DNA from: AP-15 sp963747735
GTDB taxonomy: Bacteria; Pseudomonadota; Alphaproteobacteria; ATCC43930; CGMCC-115725
NCBI GenBank assembly: GCA_963747735.1
Contig: CAVVGE010000005.1
Span: 186,001 to 250,000, forward strand
Length of the DNA: 64,000 bases
Reading direction: 5' to 3'
Shown here piece after piece: positions 1 through 8,147 of the stretch. The position numbers and the translations under genes were made by a program. Under the pieces are notes generated by a model that did no database searches, was not told the DNA's origin, and saw only the letters and a program-made list of their open reading frames with translations. Each line of letters starts with the position of its first letter. Position 1 is the first letter of the stretch.

Positions 1-1
1 C

Positions 2-619
2 ACCGGGGCGCCGCTGGCGGGCAGCATCAATACCGGACAGACGAGCCTGGCGACGATCGCCTACGACCCGCTCGACGGCGCGAAAGGCGGCTTTTGGCTC
101 GGCGACTATTCCGGCACCAACCACGCCTATTTCTTCGACCTCGCCCAGAACATGATCACCAGCACAATCACATTGTCGAAGTGCAGCGACTTCTGTGACG
201 GGCTCGAATTTTTCATCGACAGCAAAGGTAATAAGCGTTTGATCTCGAACGAATATGACGGCGGAGAAGGCAACGCCAACACTTACGACGTCTATGATAC
301 CAGCGGGAACCTGATCACCGCCGGGTTCATCAAGGGCCATGATACAAGAGGAAACACCGGCATCGCCTTTGACGGCACCGACTTCTTTATATCGAACATC
401 TTCGACAACTCGCTGAGCGAATATGATTCCAGCGGAAATTACATTCAGGACATTACGCTGGGCGGCCCGCAGCCGTCACAGGGGCGCCTGATCGAAGACC
501 TGTCGTTCAACTACAGCATCGTGATCCCGACCCCGACCCCGGAGCCGGCTTCGCTCTCTCTCCTCGGCGCGGCTTTGCTCGGCTTCGGCTGGCTGCGCCG
601 CCGGCGCTCCGGCACATAA
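2..619 (+). CDS. PEP-CTERM sorting-domain protein, 5' partial
   Basis: The frame is open from the first bases of the window, so the start lies upstream. The visible 205 residues look like an extracellular beta-rich protein with Gly/Asp/Asn/Thr-rich repeats. The C-terminus has the tripartite PEP-CTERM signal: a Pro-Glu-Pro motif after a PTPTPE linker, a hydrophobic segment of about 15 residues (ASLSLLGAALLGFGWL) and a terminal Arg cluster (RRRR). In this family the signal is cut by an exosortase and the protein is exported to the surface or matrix. Function of the body is not recognised. No exosortase or EPS genes are in the window. An internal ATG at 152 could be misread as the start, but the upstream codons are clearly coding. 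A strong terminator follows. Confidence 0.85.
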   Translation, partial: TGAPLAGSINTGQTSLATIAYDPLDGAKGGFWLGDYSGTNHAYFFDLAQNMITSTITLSKCSDFCDGLEFFIDSKGNKRLISNEYDGGEGNANTYDVYDTSGNLITAGFIKGHDTRGNTGIAFDGTDFFISNIFDNSLSEYDSSGNYIQDITLGGPQPSQGRLIEDLSFNYSIVIPTPTPEPASLSLLGAALLGFGWLRRRRSGT

Positions 620-642
620 CCGGCGGGAACCCGGCAGCGATA

Positions 643-668
643 GCGGCACCTCCGGGTGCCGCTTTTTT
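643..668 (+). terminator. Rho-independent terminator of the PEP-CTERM gene
   Basis: A perfect 8-bp stem (GCGGCACC at 643-650 with GGTGCCGC at 655-662), a four-base TCCG loop and a run of six T. It begins 23 bases after the stop codon and separates the gene from the convergent subtilase gene. Confidence 0.9.
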
Positions 669-699
669 GTAGGGGACACCCTATCTCAGCCGCCGCAGC

Positions 700-2334
700 T
701 CAGAGCCGGGCGGCGAGCGTGGCGGAGATATCGGGCTCGGCCTTCAACAATTGGCGGGCGCGGGCGATTGCGGTGGGGGCGAGGGTGGTGCCGGCGGCGT
801 AAGCGTGAAAGGCGGCGACGAGCTCGGGGTTGCGCGAGCGGAAGACGAGCTGCGCCGCCTCGGTCTCGAACATCCGCTCCTCTTCGCTGCCGGCCGGGCC
901 GACCCCGACCAGGAGCCGCCAGAACGGGAAGGACGCGTCGTCCGGCGGCGAAGCCTGGATTTGACCCGCCTGCACCTCCTGACGGATCGTCGCTTCGAGC
1001 GCCGGGTCGAGCATCTTGGGCACATCGAGAAGACCGCGGCCGAGATGGCTGGCGCTGCCCTGGCCGGGGGCGGCGCTGCGGAAGAGCGCGGCGCGGCAAG
1101 CTTCGACCCGCTGCCAGCCCGCCGGGTAATGGGCGCCGTAAAGCTCGACCCACAGGGCGCAGGCGGCGGCGATCTGCGGGGTCGTCGCCGAGGTGCCGCC
1201 GCCATCCATTTCAAAGCCGTCGACAGTGTTCAATTTCATCCAGGCGACGTTCGGGGTGTAGGCGGCGATCGCCTTATCCATGACGCTGTCGGGACCCCAA
1301 TTTCCCTCCAGCTCGCCCAATTTCGCAGTGACATAAGGCATCTTGTCGTAAGTCGCGCCGAGGGCGGTGACGACGCGGTTGAAGGCGGCCGGGTAGACGA
1401 CAAAACGGGTCGGCAAGTGCGAGAAATTGTCGCCCGAAGCAGCGACGACGACGGTGCCCGCCTCATAAAGATGATTGGCGGCGTCGGCCCAGCTCGCCGC
1501 CGGCAAGCCGCCATGGCTGATCGTCACGGCGTCGCACCGGTTGGCGGGGTCGCTCCGCGCCGGGTCGCCGGTGGGGCCGAGCGCGTAATCCATGCCCTGC
1601 GCCATCGCGCTCGAATAAAAATGAACGACCGAGGGCGCGATCCGCACCGGCACCACTTCCGCATCGGGCGCCCCGCCGAAATCGCCCGAATACCGGTTGC
1701 CCTGATAAATCAAATCGAGCGTGTTGCCGGCGAGCGCCGCCAGGGTCGCGGTGCCGTGGCCGGGGTTGCGCAGAAATCCGCTGATCCCGGGGTCGGTGGT
1801 GTTGTGATTGTTCTCGTAAAAATTATAGCCGAGGTCGCGCCGGATGCCGCGCGGCGTCGAGACGTGCTCAGGCCAATAGCCGGTGTCGAGATGGGCGATC
1901 CGGGTGCCGCGCCCGGTCGCCTTGGCGCGCACCTCTTCAAAGCCGGTAAACCCCGCCAGCAGGTGCCAGCCGGGGCTGACCATCGCGGTCGGCGGCCAGC
2001 TCCGGTTCATCCCGGCCGCTGCCGGCGCCGCCGGCAGCGGCAGCGCGTCGCGCTGCTGCAGCAAATCGGGCTCGACATAGACCGCGTATTGCGCGGCGGC
2101 GGCGGCGCGGTGTGCCTCGTCCCACGGATGCGCGTCGCGCCCGGCATTGGGGCGCGCCAACAGCCAATGGTCCGCCGGCTGCGCCATGGCAAATTGCGGC
2201 GACGCCCGGTGCCCGTTGAACAACGGCTCGAGCCCATAGCCGGTCAAGGCCAGCGCCTGCGGTCCCGCCAGCAATGCATCGAACGGGCGCTGGCGCACCT
2301 TGACCAGGAGATTGCCGCTGTATTGGATCGTCAC
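700..2334 (-). CDS. S8 family (subtilisin-like) serine peptidase
   Basis: 544 residues with a GTG start behind a G-rich ribosome site. The subtilase triad is readable: Asp150 in AHLDTGYW, His193 in GHGTATLAALAG and Ser382 in GGGTSATTP. The first 115 or so residues look like an extra N-terminal domain rather than a signal peptide: there is no hydrophobic stretch or cleavage site. The enzyme is therefore predicted to be cytoplasmic or exported by another route, which is unusual for S8 proteases. Such stand-alone subtilases occur as maturation or effector proteases. The neighbours give no clear partner; an LLM oxidoreductase lies 24 bases upstream on the same strand. Family assignment is secure; the substrate is unknown. 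Confidence 0.88.
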   Translation of the reverse strand: MTIQYSGNLLVKVRQRPFDALLAGPQALALTGYGLEPLFNGHRASPQFAMAQPADHWLLARPNAGRDAHPWDEAHRAAAAAQYAVYVEPDLLQQRDALPLPAAPAAAGMNRSWPPTAMVSPGWHLLAGFTGFEEVRAKATGRGTRIAHLDTGYWPEHVSTPRGIRRDLGYNFYENNHNTTDPGISGFLRNPGHGTATLAALAGNTLDLIYQGNRYSGDFGGAPDAEVVPVRIAPSVVHFYSSAMAQGMDYALGPTGDPARSDPANRCDAVTISHGGLPAASWADAANHLYEAGTVVVAASGDNFSHLPTRFVVYPAAFNRVVTALGATYDKMPYVTAKLGELEGNWGPDSVMDKAIAAYTPNVAWMKLNTVDGFEMDGGGTSATTPQIAAACALWVELYGAHYPAGWQRVEACRAALFRSAAPGQGSASHLGRGLLDVPKMLDPALEATIRQEVQAGQIQASPPDDASFPFWRLLVGVGPAGSEEERMFETEAAQLVFRSRNPELVAAFHAYAAGTTLAPTAIARARQLLKAEPDISATLAARL

Positions 2335-2358
2335 GCCGCCCCCCGATCTGCGCCGGCG

Positions 2359-3396
2359 TTACCGGCAGTGCGGCAATACTTCCTTGGCGAACAACGTCAT
2401 CGATTGCCGGACCATGGCGTGGTCCATGACGCCGCCCTGGTTGAAATAGCAGATGAGCTCGTCCATGCCATAGTCGCGCTGCAACGCCCGCACCCGCTCG
2501 ACGCAATAATCGGGGTCGCCGAACACGCCCATCTCGCGGTCGAGGTCTTCGTATGTGACCCGCTCGATCCGCGCCAGCACCTGGCGGAACGCTTCGAAGC
2601 TCTTGATGTCGGTGCTGCCCAACGGCCGCAGCCGCTCCGCCGCCTCGCGCAAAAACCGCAGGAGCCCCGGCTCGCACTCCCGCCGCGCCTCGTCCCGGCT
2701 CGCCGCGACATGCACCGGAAAGGCGAGTGCGGCGTCGCCCTTGGCGCCGGCCGGAAGGGTTTTTCGGTAGACGGCCAAGCCTTCCTTGAGCTTGTCCGGC
2801 GGGTTGATCAGCGGGGTCGCGAAAATCGGAAAGCGGCGGCGCGCCGCCATCGGAAAGGTGTCGGGGCTGTTGGCGGCGATGCGCACCGGCGGGTGCGGCC
2901 GCTGCACCGGGCGCGGCACGACCGAGAGCCGATATGCCCGGAAATACTTGCCCTCGTAAGAAAAGCTGTCGCTGGTCCAGGCGCCGATGATGAAATCGAG
3001 CGCCTCTTCAAAGCGCTCGCGGCTCTCCTCCTGCGGAATGCCGTAGCCTTCATAATGCAGGGGTGCGGTGCCGCGGCCGACACCGAGCTCGATCCGGCCG
3101 TCGCTCAGGATGTCGGCGGTGGCGGCCTCCTCGGCGATCTTGACCGGGTTGTGCAACGGCAACAGCGTCACCGCGGTGCCGAGCCGGATCTGGCGCGTGC
3201 GCTGCGCCGCCGCCGCCAGGATCATCAGCGGATCGGCCGAAATCGAAAACCCCCGGCTGAAATGCAATTCGCCGAGCCAGGCGGTGTCAAAGCCGAGACT
3301 GTCGCCGAGCTCGATCTGGCCCAGAAAATCGCGATAGCGCTGCGCCTCGGTAAACCCCTCGGCGCACGGCAGCTGGTCGAAAAAGCCGAACCGCAT
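2359..3396 (-). CDS. LLM class flavin-dependent oxidoreductase
   Basis: 345 residues of the luciferase-like monooxygenase fold (TIM barrel using FMN or F420). Recognisable blocks are the N-terminal MRFGFFDQL strand, the FDTAWLGELHF motif, RLGTAVTLLPLHNPVKIAEEAATAD and the LGVGRG segment. A longer frame extends to 3444, but the ATG at 3396 is preceded by GGAGG at good spacing and begins exactly at the conserved first strand, so I use it. It lies 24 bases upstream of the subtilase gene and may be cotranscribed. A second LLM enzyme sits at 48227-49252; this family is broad, so substrate cannot be given. Confidence 0.85.
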   Translation of the reverse strand: MRFGFFDQLPCAEGFTEAQRYRDFLGQIELGDSLGFDTAWLGELHFSRGFSISADPLMILAAAAQRTRQIRLGTAVTLLPLHNPVKIAEEAATADILSDGRIELGVGRGTAPLHYEGYGIPQEESRERFEEALDFIIGAWTSDSFSYEGKYFRAYRLSVVPRPVQRPHPPVRIAANSPDTFPMAARRRFPIFATPLINPPDKLKEGLAVYRKTLPAGAKGDAALAFPVHVAASRDEARRECEPGLLRFLREAAERLRPLGSTDIKSFEAFRQVLARIERVTYEDLDREMGVFGDPDYCVERVRALQRDYGMDELICYFNQGGVMDHAMVRQSMTLFAKEVLPHCR

Positions 3397-3560
3397 CCCC
3401 GCCTCCGCCCGCTGCCCGCCCTCGACTCCGTCGTCGATTACCACGCCGCCGATCGCCGCAGCAAGCCGCCCCCGCGCCGCCTCCGCCGGACCGCTCCGGG
3501 CGCGCGCAGGACTGTCCGAGGAGATTTCGTCGAGGCTTCAAACCATCCAGAATTCGTCTT

Positions 3561-3657
3561 GGCCGGACTTGATCCGGCCACCCACGCCTTTTCGCTATCG
3601 GCAGCAAGGACATGGATGCGCGGGTCGAGCCCGCGCAAGACGATCTCGGATTGTTTT
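3561..3657. repeat. Dispersed palindromic repeat, copy A (97 bp)
   Basis: A 97-base element carrying two inverted repeats: GGCCGG-ACTTGAT-CCGGCC at its left end and GCGCGGG-TCGAG-CCCGCGC near its right. It aligns without gaps, about three quarters identical by eye, with copy B at 52030-52126 in the same orientation. It fills most of the otherwise gene-free stretch 3397-3804, in which I see nothing else firm. Confidence 0.75.
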
Positions 3658-3804
3658 ACCTGGAACGTAAACGGTCATCGATCGTCAGCAAGCTTCCCCG
3701 GACAGCCCTGCGGCGCAGACGCGCAGCTTGTCGGGTTGTTGGCCAGCTCTCTGGTGTCCTAAGCTGCCGCACCCGCTTTGGGCGGGGCGATTTTCGAGGG
3801 TGCG

Positions 3805-5031
3805 GTGGTGAATGACGCAAAGCCCGGCCCGCTCGCCGAGATCAAGGTGATCGATCTGACGGCGGTGGTGCTCGGGCCGCTGGCGACGCAGATCATGGGC
3901 GATCTCGGCGCCGAGGTGATCAAGGTCGAGCCGCCCGAGGGCGACATCATGCGCTATGCCGGCCCGGCGCGGCACCGCGAGATGGGCCATGTGTTCCTGA
4001 ACCTCAACCGCAACAAACGCTCGCTGGCGCTCGATTTGAAGCAGCCGGAAGCCGCAAAGGCCCTCTTGGCGCTGGTGCGGCAGAGCGACGTTTTGATGCA
4101 CAATATGCGCCCGCAGGCGATGGCGCGGCTCGGCTTCGCCTACGAAAAGTTGCGCGCCGTCAACCCGCGGCTCGTCTATTGCTCGGCGCATGGCTACGGC
4201 CAGGACGGCCCCTTTGCCGACCGGCCGGCTTTCGACGACATCATCCAGGGGGCGAGCGGTTTTGCCGCCCTGCTGCAGGCGACCGGCGGCGAGGCGCGCT
4301 TTGTCCCGACCCTGGTCGGCGACAAGACGGTCGGGCTGACCATGGTCTATGCGGTGATGGCGGCCTTGCTGCAGCGCGTGCGCACCGGGCTCGGCCAGGC
4401 GGTCGAGGTGCCGATGCTCGAAACCATGACCGCCTTTGTCATGGCCGAGCATCTGGGCGGTTTGACCTTCGAGCCGCCGCTCGGCCCGCCCGGCTATGCC
4501 CGCATGCTGGCCCCCGACCGGCGCCCGCACAAGACCGCCGACGGCCATATCTGCATCCTCCCCTACACCACCCGCCAGTGGCAGGATTTCTTTCGCGTCG
4601 CCGGCCGCCCCGAGCTCGCCGGCGATCCGCGCCTCGCCGACGCGCAGACCCGCGCCCGCCATTTCGCCGGCCTCTACGCGCTCGTCGCCGAATGCGTCGC
4701 CGGCGCAACGACCGCCCATTGGCTAGAGGCACTTCAGGCCGCCGACATCCCGTGCGGCCCGGTCAACCCGCTCGCCGATCTGCCAAACGACCCGCATCTC
4801 GCCGCCGTCGATTTCTTTCCGCTGACCGACCACCCCTCCGAAGGCCGCATCCGCACCGTCCGCCCCCCGGTGCGCTTCGCCGACGCCGATTGCACGCTCC
4901 GCCACCCCGCCCCGCGCCTCGGCGAGCACACAAGCGAAATCCTCCGCGAATTGGGCCTCCCCGACGCCACGATCGCCGACCTGATCGCCCGCAAGATCGC
5001 CATCGAACCCACCCCTCCCTCCACCCGGTGA
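3805..5031 (+). CDS. CaiB/BaiF family (class III) CoA-transferase
   Basis: About 408 residues. It moves CoA between carboxylic acids and is the family of formyl-CoA and carnitine CoA transferases. Family blocks visible are IKVIDLTAVVLGPLATQIMGDLGAEVIKVE at the N-terminus, the RNKRSLALDLK motif, and the GYGQDGPF...AFDDIIQGASG region that carries the catalytic Asp in relatives. The frame opens at a TTG (3778); tandem GTG codons at 3805 and 3808 behind a GAGG are better starts and I use 3805. Its location 147 bases upstream of the aconitase X gene suggests a shared catabolic role, but the natural acid is unknown. The 3' end has the skewed, C-rich codons typical of this genome. Confidence 0.88.
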   Translation: MVNDAKPGPLAEIKVIDLTAVVLGPLATQIMGDLGAEVIKVEPPEGDIMRYAGPARHREMGHVFLNLNRNKRSLALDLKQPEAAKALLALVRQSDVLMHNMRPQAMARLGFAYEKLRAVNPRLVYCSAHGYGQDGPFADRPAFDDIIQGASGFAALLQATGGEARFVPTLVGDKTVGLTMVYAVMAALLQRVRTGLGQAVEVPMLETMTAFVMAEHLGGLTFEPPLGPPGYARMLAPDRRPHKTADGHICILPYTTRQWQDFFRVAGRPELAGDPRLADAQTRARHFAGLYALVAECVAGATTAHWLEALQAADIPCGPVNPLADLPNDPHLAAVDFFPLTDHPSEGRIRTVRPPVRFADADCTLRHPAPRLGEHTSEILRELGLPDATIADLIARKIAIEPTPPSTR

Positions 5032-5090
5032 GGGAGTTAAGAATTCCGCTGTCCCGGCTTTCGAATGTGTGAAGACGTACAAAAACTTGT

Positions 5091-5129
5091 CATTCTGGGG
5101 CGTGGGCTTCGCCCGCGAGCCCGGAACCT
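5091..5129. repeat. Short palindromic (REP-like) element
   Basis: CATTCTGGGG followed by a GGGC-TTC-GCCC hairpin and GAGCCCGGAACC resembles the small intergenic palindromes common in alphaproteobacteria. It lies between the CoA-transferase and aconitase X genes. Confidence 0.45.
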
Positions 5130-5177
5130 ATGCACATCAGCCTGTGATATGCTGGCAAGAGCGGTGTCCATGGATTC

Positions 5178-6413
5178 ATGATGCGGCTCGACGACGAAGA
5201 ACAAGCGATGCTCGCCGGCGAATTGGGCGAGCCGCGGCGCTGGGCGATGGCGCACCAGATCGCGGTCGGCGAGTTCTTCGATGCGCCGGATTTTGTCGAG
5301 GTCGGCCAAGCGCACATCATGGCCGACACCGAATCCCTGGGCGAGGCCGGGGTGCGGTTTTTGGAAGGGCTCGCCGCGGCGCCGCAGAGCGAGCGGCGGG
5401 TCAAAGTGCCGACGATCACCGACCCGCGCGGCATCGATTTTGCGGTCTACCGCCGGCTCGGGCAGAGCGACTGGATGGCGGCGCGCGAAAGGCGGGCGAT
5501 CGCCGCGCTCTCCGCCTGCGGCGTGCTGATGACCGACACCTGCATCAACTACCAGACGATCATGGCGCCGGTGCGCGGCGAGCATCTCGCCTATGGCGAC
5601 ACCGGGGTCGCGATCTATTCGAACAGCGTCTTGGGCGCGCGCAGCAATTTCGAGGGCGGGCCGTCGGCGCTGGCCGCTTCCTTGACCGGCCGCACGCCGC
5701 GCTATGGCTGTCATCTCGACGAATTCCGCCGCGGCACCAGACGGTTTCGCCTGACCGAAACGCCGCGCGATCTCGCCGAATGGGGTGCGGCGGGTGGCCT
5801 CATCGGCGAAGCCTGCGGCTCCTATTGGCAGGTGCCGGTCGTGGAAGGCGTCGCGGCGGCGCCGGGCTCCGATGCGCTGAAACACTTCGGCACCGCCTTG
5901 GCGAGCTTTGGCTCGGTCGCGATCTTTCACATGCCCGGCATTACCGCGGAGGACGCCCTTTCTGCCGATTCTCCGCCGGCGGCACAAACCGTCGGCCGGG
6001 CCGAGATCGATGCGTTTCTCGCGCGCTACGCCGCTGAGGGCGAAAAGCTCGATGTCGTCGTCTTTGGCGCGCCGCAATTGTCGCTGTTCGAGATCGAGGC
6101 CGTGGCCCAGGCGCTCGACGGCCGCCAAATCCACCCCGATACGACGGTGCTCGTCACCACCTCGCCCGAGATCAAGCACGCCGCCGACCGGATGGGGCTG
6201 ACCCGGCGGATCGAGGCGGCGGGGGCCGTCGTCGCCCAAGGCATCTGCTTCTACCAGAGCTATGCGCGCGAGATGGCCGAGGCCAATCACTGGGTGCGGC
6301 TGATGACCAGCTCGGCCAAGCTCGTCAACATCATCGGCGGCTACGGCTACAAGCCGACCCTGGCGAGCCTCGACCGCTGCGTCGATTCCGCAGTGGCCGG
6401 GCGGGTGCTCTAG
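5178..6413 (+). CDS. Aconitase X catalytic (large) subunit
   Basis: 411 residues of the AcnX/DUF521 family, Fe-S dehydratases that act on cis-3-hydroxy-L-proline in bacteria and on mevalonate 5-phosphate in archaea. Visible marks are the start MRLDDEEQAMLAGE, the TDTCINYQ cysteine motif (about residues 118-125), the AYGDTGVAIYSNSVLGARSNFEGG substrate loop, GCHLDE, a GAPQLSLFE block and a late GICFYQ cysteine followed by TSSAKLVN. ATG at 5178 and 5181 are both possible; the second fits the family better, and no strong ribosome site decides. The matching small (swivel) subunit is a separate gene at 6650, unusually far away. The bacterial reaction is the likelier one here. Confidence 0.85.
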   Translation: MMRLDDEEQAMLAGELGEPRRWAMAHQIAVGEFFDAPDFVEVGQAHIMADTESLGEAGVRFLEGLAAAPQSERRVKVPTITDPRGIDFAVYRRLGQSDWMAARERRAIAALSACGVLMTDTCINYQTIMAPVRGEHLAYGDTGVAIYSNSVLGARSNFEGGPSALAASLTGRTPRYGCHLDEFRRGTRRFRLTETPRDLAEWGAAGGLIGEACGSYWQVPVVEGVAAAPGSDALKHFGTALASFGSVAIFHMPGITAEDALSADSPPAAQTVGRAEIDAFLARYAAEGEKLDVVVFGAPQLSLFEIEAVAQALDGRQIHPDTTVLVTTSPEIKHAADRMGLTRRIEAAGAVVAQGICFYQSYAREMAEANHWVRLMTSSAKLVNIIGGYGYKPTLASLDRCVDSAVAGRVL

Positions 6414-6495
6414 GTGATGCTGAACAAGGCCAATTGCTGCAGCTCCAGCGGATGTTCAAGCTCATGCCGATGCAAACCAGCGCCTTTCTCGTCTT

Positions 6496-6511
6496 CCCGG
6501 CGAAGGCCGGG
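6496..6511. repeat. Palindromic hairpin between the aconitase X subunit genes
   Basis: CCCGGC-GAAG-GCCGGG inside GTCTTCCCGGCGAAGGCCGG, a form of the palindrome widespread in alphaproteobacterial intergenic DNA. It sits in the 236-bp gap that separates the two AcnX subunit genes; the rest of that gap shows no gene. Confidence 0.6.
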
Positions 6512-6649
6512 ACCCATTTCGGCTCTAAGCACCGGCCGGAGCCTGTCCTCGGGCTGCGCAGTGCGCGGACCCGTGGGCCGGTGTGGCGGGATGCTTGGCG
6601 CCGCTTCGCCGCCCTGCTGATACGCCTTTGAGTGGGTCGGCAGACTGCA

Positions 6650-7069
6650 ATGCCGATCCTGCTGCGCTGCCATAAGGGCGTGGGTCCGGCGGTCGTCGGC
6701 ACCGCGCTCGTCGCCGCCGACAATTTCAGCGCGCGTTATGATCTCGACCGGGTAAAGGGCATTTTTTCGCGGCCGAGCCACAAGCTCGCCGGCGCAAGCT
6801 ATGTCGATCGCATCCTGGTGCTCAACGAGGCGAAGGGCGGCGTCGCCACCGCCTGGATGCTGCACGAAATGGCCTCGCGCATGACCCAGCCGCGCGGCCT
6901 CGTCTTCAACCGGGTCAACCCGATCCTGGCCCAGGGTGCCGCCTTTGCCGGTCTCGCGCTCGTCGATCGCTTTGCCGACGGCGACGTGACGCGGCTCGTC
7001 CGCACCGGCGACGAAGTGCGCATCGATCCGGCCGCCGCGTTTGTCGAAATCCTGAGCCGCGATCGTTGA
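6650..7069 (+). CDS. Aconitase X swivel (small) subunit
   Basis: 139 residues of the DUF126/AcnX swivel family, the partner of the large subunit at 5178. Typical blocks are VGPAVVGTALVAADNFSARYD near the N-terminus, GIFSRPSHKLAGAS (the Ser-containing active-site loop), LNEAKGGVATAW and a late VRTGDEVRIDP. An in-frame GTG at 6632 is possible; the ATG at 6650 starts at the first conserved strand. In two-gene AcnX systems the subunit genes normally abut; here a repeat-bearing 236-bp spacer intervenes, so the small gene may need its own promoter or read-through. Both subunits keep intact frames, so function is plausible. Confidence 0.85.
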   Translation: MPILLRCHKGVGPAVVGTALVAADNFSARYDLDRVKGIFSRPSHKLAGASYVDRILVLNEAKGGVATAWMLHEMASRMTQPRGLVFNRVNPILAQGAAFAGLALVDRFADGDVTRLVRTGDEVRIDPAAAFVEILSRDR

Positions 7070-7233
7070 GAGGGGACCAAGCATCGTCGGATCACTCCCT
7101 TGAGAGCCCGACCCGGAATGAATAGCGTCCGATCAATGGATTATCGTCGCCCTCGCGAAAGCGGGGGTCCGGAGCCCGCTCCTGACTTGAACAGGGGGTC
7201 GAGCGCGGCGGCCCTTGCCGCCCCCTGCTTTCG

Positions 7234-7274
7234 CCAGAGCCTGCCCCCCTGTTGCAGCCAGGGGCAGGCTCTGG
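7234..7274. repeat. Perfect 14-bp inverted repeat
   Basis: CCAGAGCCTGCCCC (7234-7247) and its exact complement (7261-7274) flank a 13-base spacer. A third partial copy, CAGGGGCAGGC, follows at 7281-7291. No T-run follows, so a transposon-end or REP origin is likelier than a terminator. Confidence 0.75.
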
Positions 7275-7429
7275 CTGGAACAGGGGCAGGCTTGTATGGG
7301 GCGTTGGTTTGTCAAGCCTCAGGTTCCACGTTTCGTTCCTCCTGGCGTCGTTTCGGGGTTGGTTGCAGCTTGATGCCGGACGATCCGAGGGGAGCTCGCC
7401 ATCCGGCGCGGAACATCGCGCCACACCCT

Positions 7430-7465
7430 TGTATTCGGTAGGTCCGCTGTATTCGGTAGGTCCGC
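7430..7465. repeat. Exact 18-bp tandem duplication
   Basis: TGTATTCGGTAGGTCCGC occurs twice head to tail with no mismatch, suggesting a recent slippage event in non-coding DNA. Confidence 0.85.
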
Positions 7466-7668
7466 GTGGACCTGGACCATGATGCAGTCATGCGCATCGG
7501 GGTGGGCCTTCAGCCCACGGGCTCTCGGCAGACCGGTCGGGAGCGAAACAGCTCCCGCGCCAGCTCGATTGGCTCATCTCAATGACGCCAATCAGTGTGC
7601 TGTCCCGATCCAGAGCGGCGAGCGATCTCTCAGAGCTTGCCCCGGCCAAGGCCGGGGTCATTCGACTG

Positions 7669-7737
7669 TGGTATGGGGCACTCCGTCGGTTGTCACCGCG
7701 ACGATGGTGCCATTCCCTCGCCGCTCGCCCCATACCA
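7669..7737. repeat. 69-bp segment bounded by 11-bp inverted repeats at an IS breakpoint
   Basis: TGGTATGGGGC (7669-7679) and GCCCCATACCA (7727-7737) are exact inverted repeats. The right arm lies just where recognisable IS1380 transposase similarity ends, so this is either a miniature insertion or the join left by a deletion. Confidence 0.6.
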
Positions 7738-7738
7738 T

Positions 7739-8147
7739 CTCCGGGTCGCCGCGCAGCGGGTCGGCGTCATTGCCGTCCTCATAGCCGGCAGCAATCATCA
7801 GCATGCGAAACCGGATGATCTCCGCCAAGCGATGCACGACCTTCTCCGGCATCCTCGGGTCCTTCAGACAGCCGGCCAGGCGCTCGGCCAGCCCCAGCCG
7901 ACGTTCGATCTCGCGCAGCACCGACAAACAGCCTTCCGAAGACAGCCGGCCGCCGTCAAAACGAGCGACCGTCAAAACGAGCGACCGCGGCCTTGCCTCG
8001 GACCGGTGACAGACCGGGGAGAAACGGCGTAGCATCAACCATGCCGGGTGCAGCTCCAGTTGACCCGAGGGTGCAGGTCATCAACCAAAACCCTACACCG
8101 AATCAACATCTTGTGCTACATCCGCCAGCCCTCACGCATAATCCCGG
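7739..8147 (-). mobile_element. IS1380-family insertion sequence remnant (transposase N-terminal fragment)
   Basis: The minus strand from about 8038 to 7739 encodes roughly 100 residues typical of the IS1380 transposase N-terminus: VARFDGGRLSSEG, LREIERRLGLAERLAGCL, DPRMPEKVVHRLAEIIRFRMLMIAAGYEDGNDADPLR. The rest of the DDE transposase, including its catalytic residues, is missing. An exact 16-bp tandem duplication (7954-7969 and 7970-7985) disturbs the frame near the start of the homology, another sign of decay. The stretch 8039-8147 is probably the leader and terminus of the element, since it abuts the point where glycogen phosphorylase homology stops. The fragment cannot be active. Confidence 0.8.

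Larger units (their letters stand above)
7070..7668. other. Gene-free, repeat-rich decayed stretch
   Basis: No convincing coding frame. It contains CCTCGCGAAAGCGGGGG at 7151-7167 and the hairpin CCCCGGCCAAGGCCGGGG near 7640, both of the alphaproteobacterial palindrome type, plus the hairpin and tandem repeat listed separately. Open frames here on both strands are short, contradictory and lack family resemblance. Confidence 0.6.

Noticed and set aside
751..3762. A 1003-codon open frame on the plus strand antisense to the subtilase and LLM genes
   Set aside because: It has no family resemblance, is very rich in Arg, Gly and Ala, and lies over two genes with clear catalytic motifs on the other strand. 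It is a GC-skew artefact.
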